The notes beneath the pieces were generated by a model. It made no database searches, was not told the origin of the DNA, and worked only from the letters and a program-made list of their open reading frames with translations. Shown in pieces: positions 54,326 through 64,000 of a DNA stretch of 64,000 nt (within the stretch, counting starts at the first letter, position 1; the number at the start of each line of letters is the position of its first letter). This DNA is from Emiliania huxleyi CCMP1516 (taxonomy: Eukaryota; Haptophyta; Isochrysidales; Noelaerhabdaceae), in assembly GCF_000372725.1 (NCBI RefSeq), contig NW_005200689.1, positions 98,296 to 162,295 on the forward strand. The letters run 5' to 3'. The translations under genes were made by a program, and so were the position numbers.

Positions 54326-54850
54326 GGCATGCATTCGTTCTGGTTTCTGGTTTCTGCTCCGATTGGTCGCGACTGGTGATGAGTGTTAAGCTGAGGTTGT
54401 CAACGCCGGGTGCGGGTAAATCTCGGCACGGATCGGCACGTGTGGTAGCGTGCGATGAGGCCTTGCCAGCTCCTGGTGGTGCCCTCAAGATCGCCGCGCG
54501 CATTGGCCGCTCCGCCGACGTTGTGATAGAGCTTCTTTCTGTCTCCAACAGAGTAGATCCAAACTCTCTATTGATAGGTGATAGGTACTCAAAACACTCG
54601 CACAACGCCTGCTTTCACAGCTCAGCCTTTCAGGGCTTGGGCATGACAAGCAATGGCCCCGCCGGTCGGCGTCCGATGCACGAGGCAGCCATGTTGGCTG
54701 CCACGGCGTTTCCGCTCGGGATCGCGGCAGCCTGGCGGACTCGACCGCATCGCAGGCCTCCCTCCCGTGAGCCACAAAAGTGCGTGGCAGCGCGGCGCGC
54801 CGCCAACCTCGCTTTCGGAGCAGAAACCAGAAACCAGAAACCATAATGCC
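54326..54850. mobile_element. ~525-bp element with 36-bp inverted ends
   Basis: Left arm 54326-54362 (GGCATGCATTCGTTCTGG, TTTCTGGTTTCTGCTCCGA) pairs with right arm 54815-54850 (TCGGAGCAGAAACCAGAAAC ... ATAATGCC). The interior has no transposase. GGTTTCTG words also occur at 54076-54225, so the flanking DNA may be older, related material. It lies inside the decayed kinase gene. Confidence 0.65.
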
Positions 54851-54952
54851 TGGAGCGATAAAACGGTTCCCCCCAAGGGTTCCTCCCACCCAGAACATGC
54901 TGCTGTCTTAGTACTCCCGTTCGACCCATTCGGAATCCGATTAGTTAATGAA

Positions 54953-54975
54953 GGGTCATTCCGCCGGAATGACCC
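54953..54975. repeat. Perfect 23-bp palindrome
   Basis: GGGTCATTCC-GCC/GGC-GGAATGACCC reads the same on both strands apart from its centre base. Another inverted repeat, TATGTTATATC...GATATAACATA, is at 55156-55181. Both lie in the repeat DNA that splits the kinase remnant. Confidence 0.9.
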
Positions 54976-55297
54976 CTCCACGGGGAGATCGTTCACACCT
55001 CGAAAAACCAGAACCCAGAGTGTCTGGACCGATATTCCCATGGCCCGGATGTTTTCTGTGGGATGTGTCGAAAAAGCAGAATACAGAGCTCCTCCTCCTA
55101 TAAGTCAGACGGTTTCTTGATAGCTGATATGCCAGGGAAGAGCCTGGTATCTCAGTATGTTATATCCTATGATATAACATAGTGGTGTCTGGTTTATGCA
55201 CACCTCGCTTGAGCACGGTGTCGACGAGCTTCAGCCCCGTTTGAACGTTGTGGAGCGCCCGCTCCGCCGACGCGAGCCGCTCAACAACCGACTCCAT

Positions 55298-55928
55298 TTC
55301 AACGCGAGCCGCGCTTGAGCACATTTCATGTCACGCTTAAAAAAATGTGAATCTCGTGCGGTTTGGAATTCAAGAATTTCGCTGAGCAGGAGACGTTTCG
55401 CGACGCGCGACATTGCACTCTTTCGTGCCGCTCGCTCGCCGTTGCGCGGGACATGGCCTCCCGTCCGTGCCGCGTGCGGCTCGCACTCACTCGGCCTGCC
55501 TCCATTTGCAACGCCGCATATCCAAGGAGCGACGCCGCCGCAGTCGCATTACGCTTACCAGAAAACAGTAGCGTTGCTCGGGGCAGGGAGAGAAAGAGGT
55601 CCAAGCGGGGGGGGGGGGGGGGGGGGACGCCATGCATGCGGCGCGACACCGCGCTGCCCGCATCCCGCGAAAAGCCGTATACTCCATCAGCCGTGTATAG
55701 AGAGAAAGAAGGACCCTCAGTTGACCAGGGGTTGTGCGCTGGGCCCTCCTGCTCGGCTCCAGCGAGTAGACAAGTGTTACCATCAACAGAGGAGAAGGAT
55801 CTGACCTTGGGGCCGATGTGTGAGGAGCTCTAATCGGTTCGTTCTTCGAGAAACGGCGAACGAAAAGAAACCCGGGGCATCCACGCTCATCCGCAACCCC
55901 GCCGCCGCCGCTTGGCAAAGCCCTGCTG
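55298..55928. other. Intergenic with G-run
   Basis: A run of about 18 G at 55608-55626; no gene is supported. It separates the decayed kinase gene (minus) from the next plus-strand gene. Confidence 0.5.
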
Positions 55929-57627
55929 ATGCCGTCCCTCGCGTTTCACGCGGACGCGGAGCTCAAGCCTAAAGCTCAGGCCGCGGCGGCTTCGCTGCGC
56001 AGGGCCATGCAGCTGCAGCTCTCCGCCCGGGTCGAGTCTGAGGAGCGGCAGCGAGCAGAGGTGAGGCAGCCGCGCGCTACTTGCACCCACCGCAACCCTA
56101 AAGAGCGCTGCCCTCACCGCCCGCCTCCCTCGCCTAACGAGGCGCTCGCACGCGACACCGACGGCGACCGCTCCTACGTGGCGCTCCTCCGACAGCTCTG
56201 CCGGTCCGCTGCCGGGCGTCAGACTGCGTGCGGCGACTCGGCGCTCGAGGCTCACTCCGCGGCCCTCGCCGCGCACCTGCGGCTCGCCGAGGAGCTGCTG
56301 GCGGAGCCGATCGACGAGTCCGCGACGGGCGACGGAGGCTTTGCGAAGGCTCGAGCGTCGGCGGCTCGCGGCGTCAGCAGGGGCGAGGCGCTCGCCTTTG
56401 GCCAAGTCGGCCTCGCTCGTTGCCTCATCGCCAACCTCGACGCCGCCGACGCCGCCACGCTGTGGGACTGCCTTCGACTTGGCGACCTCCCTCCGACAGC
56501 GACGGCGCTCGCGCTCGCCGACGGCGGCCTGCGAACCGCTGCATTCGGTGGCGCGGCCCCTGCCTCCCGGTGGCACTCTGCGGCGCGTGTAGGGATCTGG
56601 TCTCTGGCCAGCGTGCGCCTCTCGCCCCGCTCACCCGGGCCTGCGTACCGCCCGCCTGTGCTCAGGCATCTCGCCCGCCCTGCTCGAGCACCTGAGCGAG
56701 AGCGAGCAGGCGGGGCTGCGGGCCACCATCGGTGGAGGCGGAGGCGGCGGCAGCGGCGGCGGCGGGAGCCAAGGCGGGAGCGGCGGCAGAAGCGGCGGTG
56801 GTGGTACCGAAGGCGGGAGCCGCGGCACGAGCAAGGGCGGCGTGAGCGAAGGCGGGAGCGGCGGCGGAAGCGATGGCGGCGGAGGAAGTGAAGGCGGGAG
56901 CGGCGGCAGGAGCGAAGGCTGCGGCTCATCTGTCCTGCATCGGATCATGGCCATTGCGTCGAGGGCGGGCGCCGACGGCGGGAGCGGCGGCGGTTTCGGC
57001 GGTGGAGATCGAGGTGGCGTCGGCCAAGGGAGGAGAGGCGGCAGCGAGGCCACCAGAGGCAGCGGCGATGGCGGCGGCGGCAGAGGAAGGAGTGGCGGAG
57101 GAGGCGGAGGAGGAGGCGGGGGCGGAGGAGGCGGGGGCGGAGGAGGCGGAGGCGGAGGAGGCGGGGGTGGAGGAGGCGTCGCTTGTGTCGCCAGGCTGGA
57201 GGGGACGGTGGCGGAGGCTGTCGGGGAGGCGCCCTTAGGGGCGGCGGTGGAGGAGGCGGAGGCGGAGGCTGGTCGTGGCACCCTCGCCTCGAACCGTTTC
57301 GTGCGGAAGGATGCGCGCGCCTCGAGGGCCGTCGGTCGAGGCGTCGTCGGCCGAGGTGTTGTCGGTCGAGGTGGTGGAGCCGCCATCGCTCGAGATGGAG
57401 GCGGAGACCGCGGCGGTCGAGGCGGCGGCGACGACGAGTGCGGACGGAGCGCGGCCAGTGCTCCGCGGAGCACGGTGACTTGGCTGCGCACGGCGTCGTC
57501 TGTGGCGAGCCGCCGGACGAGTGCGCCGCCGCCGCCTGAGAGGCCGGCGCAGCGAGCGAGCGAGGAGGAGGAGGAGGAGGAGAGGCTGAGGCGAGAGTAC
57601 GAGGCGCGGATACGAGTGTTGTGGTGA
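55929..57627 (+). CDS. Uncertain gene with helical N-part and Gly-rich middle
   Basis: The ATG at 55929 starts MPSLAFHADAELKPKAQAAA, then LRRAMQLQLSARVESEERQR, DRSYVALLRQLCRSAAGRQT and LAAHLRLAEELLAEPIDESA, which read as helical protein. Around 56530 the best frame becomes unclear. From 56740 to 57180 GGAGGCGG repeats give polyGly, and the last part in one plus frame ends EEEEEERLRREYEARIRVLW (stop about 57627). The minus strand also has a long Pro/Ser frame here, and TDDAVRSQVTVLRGALAAL in it looks protein-like. I favour the plus strand for the N-terminal part only. Family unknown. Confidence 0.35.
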
Positions 57628-58135
57628 TGCGACACGTCCCATTCAGTGAATCACGTGAGGATGCGAGGTTGTCTTTATAAATATCGGGAAAATCGGGTGA
57701 ACGCCTCTGAACGCGTACTGCTCTCTGCTGCACTGCCACTGTGGGTACTGGTTATAAAGCCGTTTTACGCACGATCGATTTGAGGCCGCGCTCCACGAAC
57801 GTTCGCCCTCCTGCTCCTCCCCGTGTGCCTTCCGACTATCGAGTCACTCAGTAACGAGTATCGTCTGGTCCCCCCATGCACATTCGAGACATTCATTGCA
57901 GTTTGCACACAGGCGGTGGCCGGTGCCGTCGCTGCCGAGAGGGCCCCGCATTACTTCATCAGTGTCGTGAGAAAAGTCGCCGCCGCTGACTCACTACCGC
58001 ACGCCAAGCCCGCGGCCTTGGTGCCTCCACGGCCGCAACGCGATGAGCAGGAGCGCACACCGCTCTTGCTCCGTTCGCCGCCTCTCGCAAAGCTCCAAAA
58101 GCATGTGTAATTGTGGCTAGCACGACCCAGGGAGT
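57628..58135. other. Intergenic, no gene supported
   Basis: A 95-codon plus frame (57823-58110) starts MCLPTIESLSNEYRLVPPCT but has no recognisable feature. Composition is less GC-rich than average. Confidence 0.4.
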
Positions 58136-58981
58136 TCACGCGCGCGCGAGAGGTGTGCCGACAGGCCAGCTGATGGAGTCAGCTGGCGTCATCCCCAGTG
58201 TCTGTAGAAACGCGGGCACACATGCCCAGTAGAGGCTGTCTGAGTCCTCGACCGCATCCGACGGCCCTGTTGGGCGAACGAAGACTACGGCCGCTGAGGC
58301 GAACGCATCTGTGAAGTCGGCACCCACCGTGTCATCGATGTGGCCGGTACCTCCGTTTTGACGAAAGTTCGCTCGCAGGCGCTTCAGCGCAGCGTCCAGC
58401 GCCCTCAGCTGGTCTTCAGCTTGCCCAGCCGCATACGCCCGGCCGAACCGCTCTTCAATGAAAACCATCTCCTCGGCGGCGCTGCGATCCTGCCCTTGCG
58501 ACTGCCACCGCCGCTGAAAGATGTAGCCAAGCATTTGATTGATGAGTGTGAAAGCCGGATAATTCCACCAGGTGTCGGCATTATCTCCACTCTTGCCATG
58601 CCATGCCCTGCAAACAGGGCATCGCTGGGCCGTCTGCCCAGCCTCACCGAGGGAGGAGACGATGTCATTCCTGTGCACCGTGCGGAGGCTGTACAAACAA
58701 TCTTGGTGCAGCGCATGGCCGCAGCCAAGATGGGCGATTTCCTGGTTGCTCATGAACGGCTCGAGACAGATCGAACACTCTGTCGATAGCCCCTCCTTCA
58801 TCTTCACCGCCTCCAGGTTCGCAGTTCGTACACGGACGCACTCTCCGGCTTCAACTTCAACACGCCACCGAGCCTTCACCGGATCAAAGGTCAGGAGCTT
58901 GCCAGTGCAGCCGTTGAGATCGTCGCGTGCGCTGAGGCCACACAGGCGGACGTGCCGCATTGGCATGAAGTTGCCTGCCAT
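58136..58981 (-). CDS. RING-H2 finger protein with SH3-like module
   Basis: A 281-residue single-exon protein. The start is the ATG at 58981 (MAGNFMPMRHVRLCGLSARD). An N-terminal module, NGCTGKLLTFDPVKARWRVE then VEAGECVRVRTANLE, is the small beta-barrel unit common next to RING and MYND fingers in algae. The RING is ECSICLEPFMSNQEIAHLGC, GHALHQDCL ... RCPVCRAWHG with C3H2C3-type ligands and a long middle loop. The remainder is helical (AEDQLRALDAALKRLRANFR) with no membrane segment. Probable E3 ubiquitin ligase; substrate unknown. Confidence 0.75.
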   Translation of the reverse strand: MAGNFMPMRHVRLCGLSARDDLNGCTGKLLTFDPVKARWRVEVEAGECVRVRTANLEAVKMKEGLSTECSICLEPFMSNQEIAHLGCGHALHQDCLYSLRTVHRNDIVSSLGEAGQTAQRCPVCRAWHGKSGDNADTWWNYPAFTLINQMLGYIFQRRWQSQGQDRSAAEEMVFIEERFGRAYAAGQAEDQLRALDAALKRLRANFRQNGGTGHIDDTVGADFTDAFASAAVVFVRPTGPSDAVEDSDSLYWACVPAFLQTLGMTPADSISWPVGTPLARA

Positions 58982-59117
58982 GCGAGGGAATGTGACCTGG
59001 GGCGGGGTCACGTTTTACCGCGTCAACATCTTCGTACTCCCATCCTCGCCGCGAACACTTGAACCGTGTTATGGCCCTGCGACCGCGCACCCCCCAGGGC
59101 TAGGGCTCTCTAGCCCG

Positions 59118-59225
59118 TAACCCGATCCCGATCATCCGGCCCGCTGGGTGCGCTTCTCAGCTCCCCGGCCCTGGATGTGAGGTTACCGACTGGCGACTGC
59201 ACTCCAAGTGCTCCAACCAAGTATA
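59118..59225 (-). repeat. Dispersed block shared with the 15420-15941 insertion
   Basis: CCCGTAACCCGATCCCGATC to CTCCCCGGCCCTGGATGTG and ACTGCACTCCAAGTGCTCC is the reverse complement of 15715-15812. Confidence 0.8.
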
Positions 59226-59344
59226 CTTGGACTTGCTCCGCCTAGCTATTGCAAATGGCCAGCTTCCGCAAAACGTCGGCGAGGACTCTGCGATCGCTGT
59301 CTGTTTCACCCCTACCACTCGTTCAAACATTTCTCATTTCGTGG

Positions 59345-59490
59345 GCGCCTGAAAGAAAAAGAATTTCACAAGTACAAAAACTCCCTCAACAGACAACACT
59401 AGGCTCCAAGTGCTCCCCACCCAAGTACTAGGCACGGGACTGGCGCGCACTGGCACCAACACAGGTTCAGGTACACACCACGGGAGCCGC
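59345..59490 (+). repeat. Family D repeat copy
   Basis: GAAAGAAAAAGAATTTCAC, ACTCCCTCAACAGACAAC, GCACGGGACTGGCGCGCAC, AACACAGGTTCAGGTACAC; related to 6950-7140. Confidence 0.6.
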
Positions 59491-59699
59491 GCCTAAGGCT
59501 AAGCGACTCACCTGCGAGGACGGCGAAGCACTTAGGTCTTACTTAGCTCCGTCCGTGCACTCGACTGCCCTCGCCGGCGCAGGGCGCAGGCAAGCTCATT
59601 CACAATCCTGCTCTGCGTGTCTGCGATGGCCGTGTGAAGAACGACTGAGATACGCTGCTTCTGAGAGAGATGTTTTTGTTTGCTGCTTCTGAGAGTGCT

Positions 59700-59745
59700 G
59701 CTCCAGGCCCCAAATGACGTGTGAGTGTTAGAGTTGTTTGGTTTG
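59700..59745 (+). repeat. Partial repeat C copy
   Basis: GGCCCCAAATGACGTGTGAG then TGTTAGAGTTGTTTGG, matching the 3' end of the copies at 2385-2570 and 33345-33515. Confidence 0.7.
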
Positions 59746-59883
59746 TCTGCTTCTGCAGCCCTAGCCAATTAATTGAAAGAAGAAAGAAGAAAGATAAGCT
59801 GGGAGGGAGGGTGGCTGATAATTCTTTTTAGCGGCCTAAAATTCTTTGCGACAGCCCGGTAATGAAATTATTTTTGGCCGTAG

Positions 59884-59945
59884 AAGAAAGAAAGAAAGAA
59901 AACAGACAAGCCCAGACGAGGGATGGGGGAGGAGGACAGGGTCCC
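59884..59945 (-). repeat. Repeat A fragment, reversed
   Basis: (GAAA)n then ACAGACAAGCCCAGACGAGG and GATGGGGGAGGAGGACAGGG, a diverged reverse copy of the CATCCCTCC...(TTTC)n end of repeat A; close to the version at 14700-14740. Confidence 0.6.
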
Positions 59946-60117
59946 CACCTGCACGAGCAGGATTTTGGAAGGACGATACAGGGATTTTAATGTCGTGAGC
60001 AAAGGTAAAATTCTTTTGGCGCTGCGCGGCGACTGGGCGCCGCGGAGTGTCCTGCGGCCCGGGCAACCGCGGTGGGTGACGACCTCTCGCGCTTGTCCTT
60101 GCCCGCCGTGCTCCGCC

Positions 60118-63100
60118 ATGGTCCTGCTTTGTGGCCTCGGCGGCTGCACGCTGCCTGCCTGGCACGTTGGCATTTGCCAGGTGCCTCCGCCCAGAAAGCG
60201 CCGCGCCGGCTCGAGCCCTGCGGCGTCGACAAGCCCAGCGGTCGCGTCCTCCAGCCCATCGGGAGGCTTGCTCTGTGGGCTCGGCGGCTGCACCCTACCT
60301 GCGTGGCACTACGGCATTTGCCAGGTGCCGACGCTGACCGAGAAGCGGAGGCGCTGTCCCGCCGCCTGCGGCTCGCCAGAGGAGGTGGCGGGCAGAGATG
60401 GGTCGCTCGGCCGTCGAAAGCGGCCGCCACCGCCCGCAGCGGCCGGGATGGCGAGCGACGAGGCGGAGGCGGCGGCGGAGGTGGAGGCTGTCCGCGAGCT
60501 GCTCGGCCTGCAGGCGCGCCAAGGCGGCGAGGCGGCGGCAGCGGAGGACGAGGCGGAGGAGGAGGAGGAGGCGGAGGAGGAAGGAGAGGCGGAGGAGGAG
60601 GAGGAGAAGACGGCGTGGGCGCAGTGCGACCTGTGCGACAAGTGGCGGCGGCTTCCGCGCTGGTTCGACCCGCCCTCCGCCGATGCGGCGTGGCGGTGCA
60701 GCATGCACCCCAGCGCGGAGCCGCAAGAGCGCTGCGAGGAGCGCCGGCGAGCAAAGGAGCGGCAGCGCGCCGAGCGCGAGGCGGCGGCGGACGCGCGGGC
60801 GGAGAAGGTTGTGCAGCATGCGCTGTCGGAGCTGTGCCAGCGGGTGGCGGTGCGGCACGTGCGGGCGGAGGAGGCGGCGCGGCGCGAGGCGGAGAGGGCG
60901 AGAGAGAGGGCGGAGAGGGAGGCGGCCGCGGCGGCGAGGCGTGCGGCGGCCGAGGAGCGCGCGCGGAGGGCGGAGGCGGAGGCGGAGGCGGCGAGGGAGC
61001 GGCGAAGGAGAGCGGCCGAGGAGCGAGCGCGCGCGGCGGCGGCCGAGAAGGCCTCTCCTGTGCCCCCTCTTCCCGCCCCTTCTCCCGCCCCTTCTCCCGC
61101 CCCTTCTCCCGCCCCTTCTTTCGCCCCTCTCCCCGCCCCTCTCCCCGCCCCTCTCCCCGTTGGCTGATGAGGTCAAGATCTCGGCCAGATCTCGGCCAGA
61201 TCTCGGCCAGATCTCGGCCAGATCTCGGCCAGATCTCGCCGTCCCTCATCTCTCTCGCGCCCTCCCGGCAGGAGGAGAGGCGGGCGGCGAGGGTGCGCAC
61301 CGCGGTTGGCTCGGCGCTGTCGGAGCTGTGCCAGCGGGTGGCGGTGCGGCACGTGCGGGCGGAAGAGGCGGCGCGGCGCGAGGCGGAGAGGGCGAGAGAG
61401 AGGGCGGAGAGGGAGGCGGCCGCGGCGGCGAGGCGTGCGGCGGCGAGGGCGGAGAAGGAGGCCGCGGAGGCGCAGAGGGCGGCGGCGCGGGCGGAGGCCA
61501 GGGCGGCGAGGGAGGCGGTGCGCGGGTGTAGGGCGGCGGTCGCAGGGCGGGGGGCGGGGCGAGGAGGTCTGTGCCGAAGTCCCGCCCCCCCCCCTCCCCC
61601 CCTTGCACGCGGTGCCAGGCGAGGTGCGTCGACAAGGTCGTGCAGGGGCTTTGCAGGGCAGTCGAGGCGGCGCATGGGGAGGGAGGGGGGGGGGGGGGCA
61701 AGCGCAAGGCCGACGCAGGGAGCTCCGCCGAGGAGGGGAGGCCGCCGCTGAAGAGGGCGGCGCGGCCTCGCGCCACCAACTGGGCGCAGTGCGACGCTTG
61801 CGAAGCCAGATGCGGAGACCTGCTAATTAACTACTAATTAGCCCAGATGCGGAGACCTGTTAATTAACTACTAATTAGCCCAGATGCTGAGGCCTGTTAA
61901 TTAACTACTACTTAGCCCAGATGCTGAGACCTGTGTGTGTCCAGATAGCACTCGAGAGGAGGCGGGATTGAGAGCTGGACTCGGCTGTACTCCGCCGTGC
62001 TCGTCCGCACGCGTGGCCCTTGTGTGCCGCACGTCGCAGGCTTGCGACAAGTGGCGCCGCCTGCCCGCCGGACCAGCCTACCGCCCCGAGGCGCTGCCCG
62101 CGGTCTGGTACTGCTCGATGAACGCGCAGACGCACACGCGATCCTGCGACGCGCCCGAGGACAGTATGGAGGAGGGCGAGGCCGAGCCACAAACCTCCTC
62201 CTGCGCCGCCACCGCCGCCGCCACCGCCGCCGCCACCGCCGCCGCCGCCTCAGCCTCCGCCGCCGCCGCCGCCGCTACCGCCGGTGCCGCCGCCGCCGCG
62301 CCGCCCGAGTTCACGATCGCTATGAAGGAGCGCTCTCGAGCTGCGCGTGCCGCCGCTTGGGGGCGGCGCGGCGTCTCTTCACACCTCCCCTGCGTGATCA
62401 GGAGCAGCTCCTCGAGCTGCACGACCAGCGAGAGGCGGGCGGCGGCGAGCTGCACGGCGAGGCGCTGCGCCGCTTCGAGCAGCTCAAGGCGGCAAAGGCG
62501 GCGGCGGCAAAGGCGGCGGCGGCACTCCCGACGGCACTCCCGACGGCGCTCCCGACGGCGCTCCCGACGGCGGCCGCCACGGCGCTCTCGACGGCGGCCG
62601 AGAAGGGGCTACCGCCCGGCTGGGCTGCCTACCGGCGCGGCGACTGTCACTACCGCGTCGTCTCGCCGAACGGGGAGTGCTACAGTTCGCTCGGCGGGGC
62701 GAGGGCGGCGGCGGCGGCCGCTGCTGCCAGGGGCGGAGGCGGGTCGGCTGCCTCCAGCAGCGGCGGAGGAGGTGGTTCGGCTGCCTCCAGCAGCGGCGGC
62801 GGAGGCGGGTCGATTGCCAGCAGCAGCAGCGGAGGAGGCGGTTTGGCAGCCTCCGGCGGTGGAGGCGGCTCGGCAGCGCATGCGCAAGCCGGCGGTGGGA
62901 TCGGCGGAGCGGAGGACGACCGCGGTGGGTCGGCCTCTGCGGGCGGTGGCGTTGCGACCGTGGAGGTGGGGGCTACGTCGTTGGGCGACGGCGGAGGGGG
63001 GGGCGGTTCGAGGAGCGGCGAGGAGTCTGAGACGGTGGGGTGGGAGGCGGAGGAGGAGGAGGAGGAGATTGAGGCTGTGGTGGAGGGGGCAGCGGAGGAG

Positions 63101-63382
63101 GCGGAGGAGGAGGAGGAGGAGGAGGTGGAGGAGGAGGAGGAGGTGGCGGAGGAGGAGGTGGAGTTGGAGTTGGAGGTGGAGGTGGGGGCGACAGACGCGG
63201 TGCAGGCGGAGCCGGCGGAGGAGGTGGCGCCGCCCGCCGGCACCGGAGAGGAGGACGCCCCGCCAGCATCAGCTCCGCGGATGGCTTCGCTGCCCGCGGA
63301 CGCTGCCGCTGTGGACTGCAGTGGGCACAGGGGCGACGATCTTGAGCCGCCTCGCGACCGCACGTTGTCCGTAGAGATATAG
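60118..63382 (+). CDS. Double CW zinc-finger protein with MBD/TAM-like domain
   Basis: Exons 60118-61050, 61272-61514, 61619-61795, 62040-62327 and 62402-63382 join in frame to 873 residues. Two N-terminal copies of CGLGGCTLPAWH(V/Y)GIC are present. The first CW finger is WAQCDLCDKWRRLPRWFDPP ... WRCSMHP (residues about 167-205). A charged Ala/Arg/Glu coiled coil is duplicated across exons 1 and 2. The second CW finger is split by an intron: WAQCDAC-DKWRRLPAGPAY ... WYCSMN. Then EQLLELHDQREAGGGELHGE, and LPPGWAAYRRGDCHYRVVSP then NGECYSS, which has the LPPGW...YxxVSPxGxxxxS pattern of MBD/TAM domains. A Gly/Ser linker and a long acidic tail finish. CW fingers read methylated H3K4; CW plus MBD suggests a chromatin reader. 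Confidence 0.75.
61796..62039 (+). other. 244-bp GC-AG intron splitting the second CW finger
   Basis: Intron start GCTTGCGAAGCCAG; next exon start GCTTGCGACAAGTGG: eight bases shared at the boundary. Joining gives WAQCDACDKWRRLP, restoring the zinc ligands. Confidence 0.8.
61807..61932 (+). repeat. ~38-bp TTAATTAACTACTAATTAGC unit repeat in intron
   Basis: About three and a half units of GCCCAGATGCGGAGACCTG then TTAATTAACTACTAATTA inside the GC-AG intron 61796-62039 of the CW gene. The unit contains TACTAAT, like a branch-point consensus. Confidence 0.88.
62328..62401 (+). mobile_element. 74-bp GA-AG intron with family I element
   Basis: Upstream copy GAGCGCTCTCGAGCTGCGCG, exon start GAGCAGCTCCTCGAGCTGC. 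The core is GGCGTCTCTTCACACCTCC to GCGTGATCAG. The donor would be GA. Splicing gives FTIAMK-EQLLELHDQ. Confidence 0.75.
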
Positions 63383-63645
63383 CCGGTCTATAGGGCTTAG
63401 GGGCCTGGTCTGCCCACGGCTCTCGGTTCTCGGGGAGGGGACAGTGGGCGTGACATCCCCCGTTGTTTCGCCATTCGTGTGCGTGTGCGCTCATTTTTCT
63501 ATTCTTCGTACGTACGGAAGGCGGAGATGATTCGCATTCCCGGGGTGGCGGGGCATATGTGCGCGATGCGGCCTCTCTCTCTCCTCTCAGTCTCACAGCA
63601 CATCACAAACTCACCATAACATCTATTGAAGACACACAGCGAAAG

Positions 63646-64000
63646 TCAACGCCGTGGCCTATGGCCGTCCATGTCGGGCGGCGGCAGTGTGAACAGTTGG
63701 CACGCGGCACACAGAGCCGAGAAGCCGGCGGTCTGCCAGCCGATCAGCTGCCAGCTCTGCGCCGGCCAGACATATGCACCGATCACAAGCCCAACGCTGG
63801 CGCCGGCGATGCCCGCTGCCGGCAGCTTCCCAGCGTGGGGTTCGGCGAGTGAGAAGAGCCCTGAGTAGCCGCAAAGCAGTGCACCGAACCCCAACACCGA
63901 CGAACCGAACAGCTGCGCAAGCGCGGCCGGCGCGGCGATTCGAGGCACGCGCTGAACCTCCTGCCGCGCATGCCACACCGCCCACAGAAACCCCAGGCCG
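63646..64000 (-). CDS. Multipass membrane protein, C-terminal part (cut by window edge)
   Basis: The minus-strand frame enters at 64000 as GLGFLWAVWHARQEVQRVPR and ends at 63646. Three hydrophobic segments are visible: AALAQLFGSSVLGFGALLCG, AAGIAGASVGLVIGAYVW and LIGWQTAGFSALCAACQLF, followed by the short tail PPPDMDGHRPRR. A Gly/Ala-packed helix style suggests a small transporter or assembly factor, but no family signature is seen in this part. Confidence 0.5.
   Translation of the reverse strand, partial: GLGFLWAVWHARQEVQRVPRIAAPAALAQLFGSSVLGFGALLCGYSGLFSLAEPHAGKLPAAGIAGASVGLVIGAYVWPAQSWQLIGWQTAGFSALCAACQLFTLPPPDMDGHRPRR

Larger units (their letters stand above)
52883..55297 (-). pseudogene. 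Truncated protein kinase with N-terminal coiled coil, invaded by a repeat
   Basis: Pieces in order on the minus strand: MESVVERLASAERALHNVQT (ATG 55297), then about 1.1 kb of repeat DNA, then AARGVLQAVQTSRTVINDAL, EDRMRELQRLLEDVRSAVAA, RLSQLDSEITSQLDLLLKFY, and a kinase N-lobe (RLGKGSFGVTY glycine loop; YAVKMI lysine; EKEARLLSLLEHENTLRFYD; VTELLTGGSLAEKI hinge). The catalytic C-lobe (HRD, DFG) is absent; the frame ends instead in unrelated sequence at 52883. At least two frame changes lie in the coiled-coil part near 53730-53850. Probably a dead relative of a coiled-coil/kinase family; a second, intact copy elsewhere is likely. Confidence 0.55.

Overview
The window is GC-rich nuclear DNA from a unicellular eukaryote, most likely a haptophyte-type alga. 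The evidence is spliced genes for cytosolic Fe-S assembly, RCC1, CW/MBD chromatin and sacsin-like proteins, Pro-rich membrane or wall proteins carrying a Cys motif I associate with haptophytes, very many micro- and minisatellites, and introns that often begin with GC (some with GT or GA) rather than only GT. The organism is inferred, not proven. There are two 100-base assembly gaps (10454-10553 and 21463-21562). Genes lie on both strands at roughly one per 3 kb, each transcribed separately; no operons are seen.

Layout. 1-1010: NAR1 (minus, runs off the edge, CAG/polyGln tract). 2813-3217: small Cys-rich membrane protein, followed by a striking palindromic array (3484-3700). 4906-6810 (minus) and 7902-9200 (plus): two Pro-rich proteins in divergent orientation. 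9244-10975: sterol-desaturase-type enzyme broken by a gap. 11000-17300: gene-poor and repeat-rich, with small hypothetical genes and a transposon insertion flanked by a 9-bp duplication. 17724-20486: Mpv17/PMP22 gene (minus) of about seven exons. 20500-22700: microsatellites, a gap and inverted repeats. 22714-23790: thiamine-precursor/NMT1-like protein (minus). 24468-25220: large foldback element. 25371-26813: F-box/RCC1 protein. 27187-27840: Fuseless-like membrane protein. 28185-30392: seven-exon protein with a W-x-x-G-x-V module. 31092-32611: GT92-like glycosyltransferase. 33522-33905: short element with perfect 28-bp terminal inverted repeats. 34153-34776: acidic protein. 34983-36752: AlkB-like dioxygenase read through into a DnaJ-type zinc finger. 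37407-47573: giant MIT/CUE/zinc-finger/sacsin/discoidin protein, about 3,200 residues. 47720-48394: Rieske protein. 48899-about 49980: U-box protein. 51055-51720: basic coiled coil. 51860-52822: NADAR-type protein. 52883-55297: decayed kinase gene invaded by a repeat. 55929-57627: uncertain Gly-rich gene. 58136-58981: RING protein. 60118-63382: double CW plus MBD-like protein. 63646-64000: membrane protein cut by the edge.

The most interesting signal is in the introns. At least eight introns in four unrelated genes contain the same roughly 30-40 bp core (CTGTGAACAG...GTCTCTTCAC...CTGTGAACAG), in either orientation, inserted between two copies of a 20-30 bp piece of the host exon. The upstream copy is spliced away as the 5' end of the intron. 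A second core built from GACACGTCC/GACATGTCC units does the same in several other introns. These look like short intron-generating elements (introners) that duplicate unusually long target stretches. This would explain both the mixed GT/GC/GA donors and the rule, seen in most introns here, that the intron begins with a copy of the start of the next exon.
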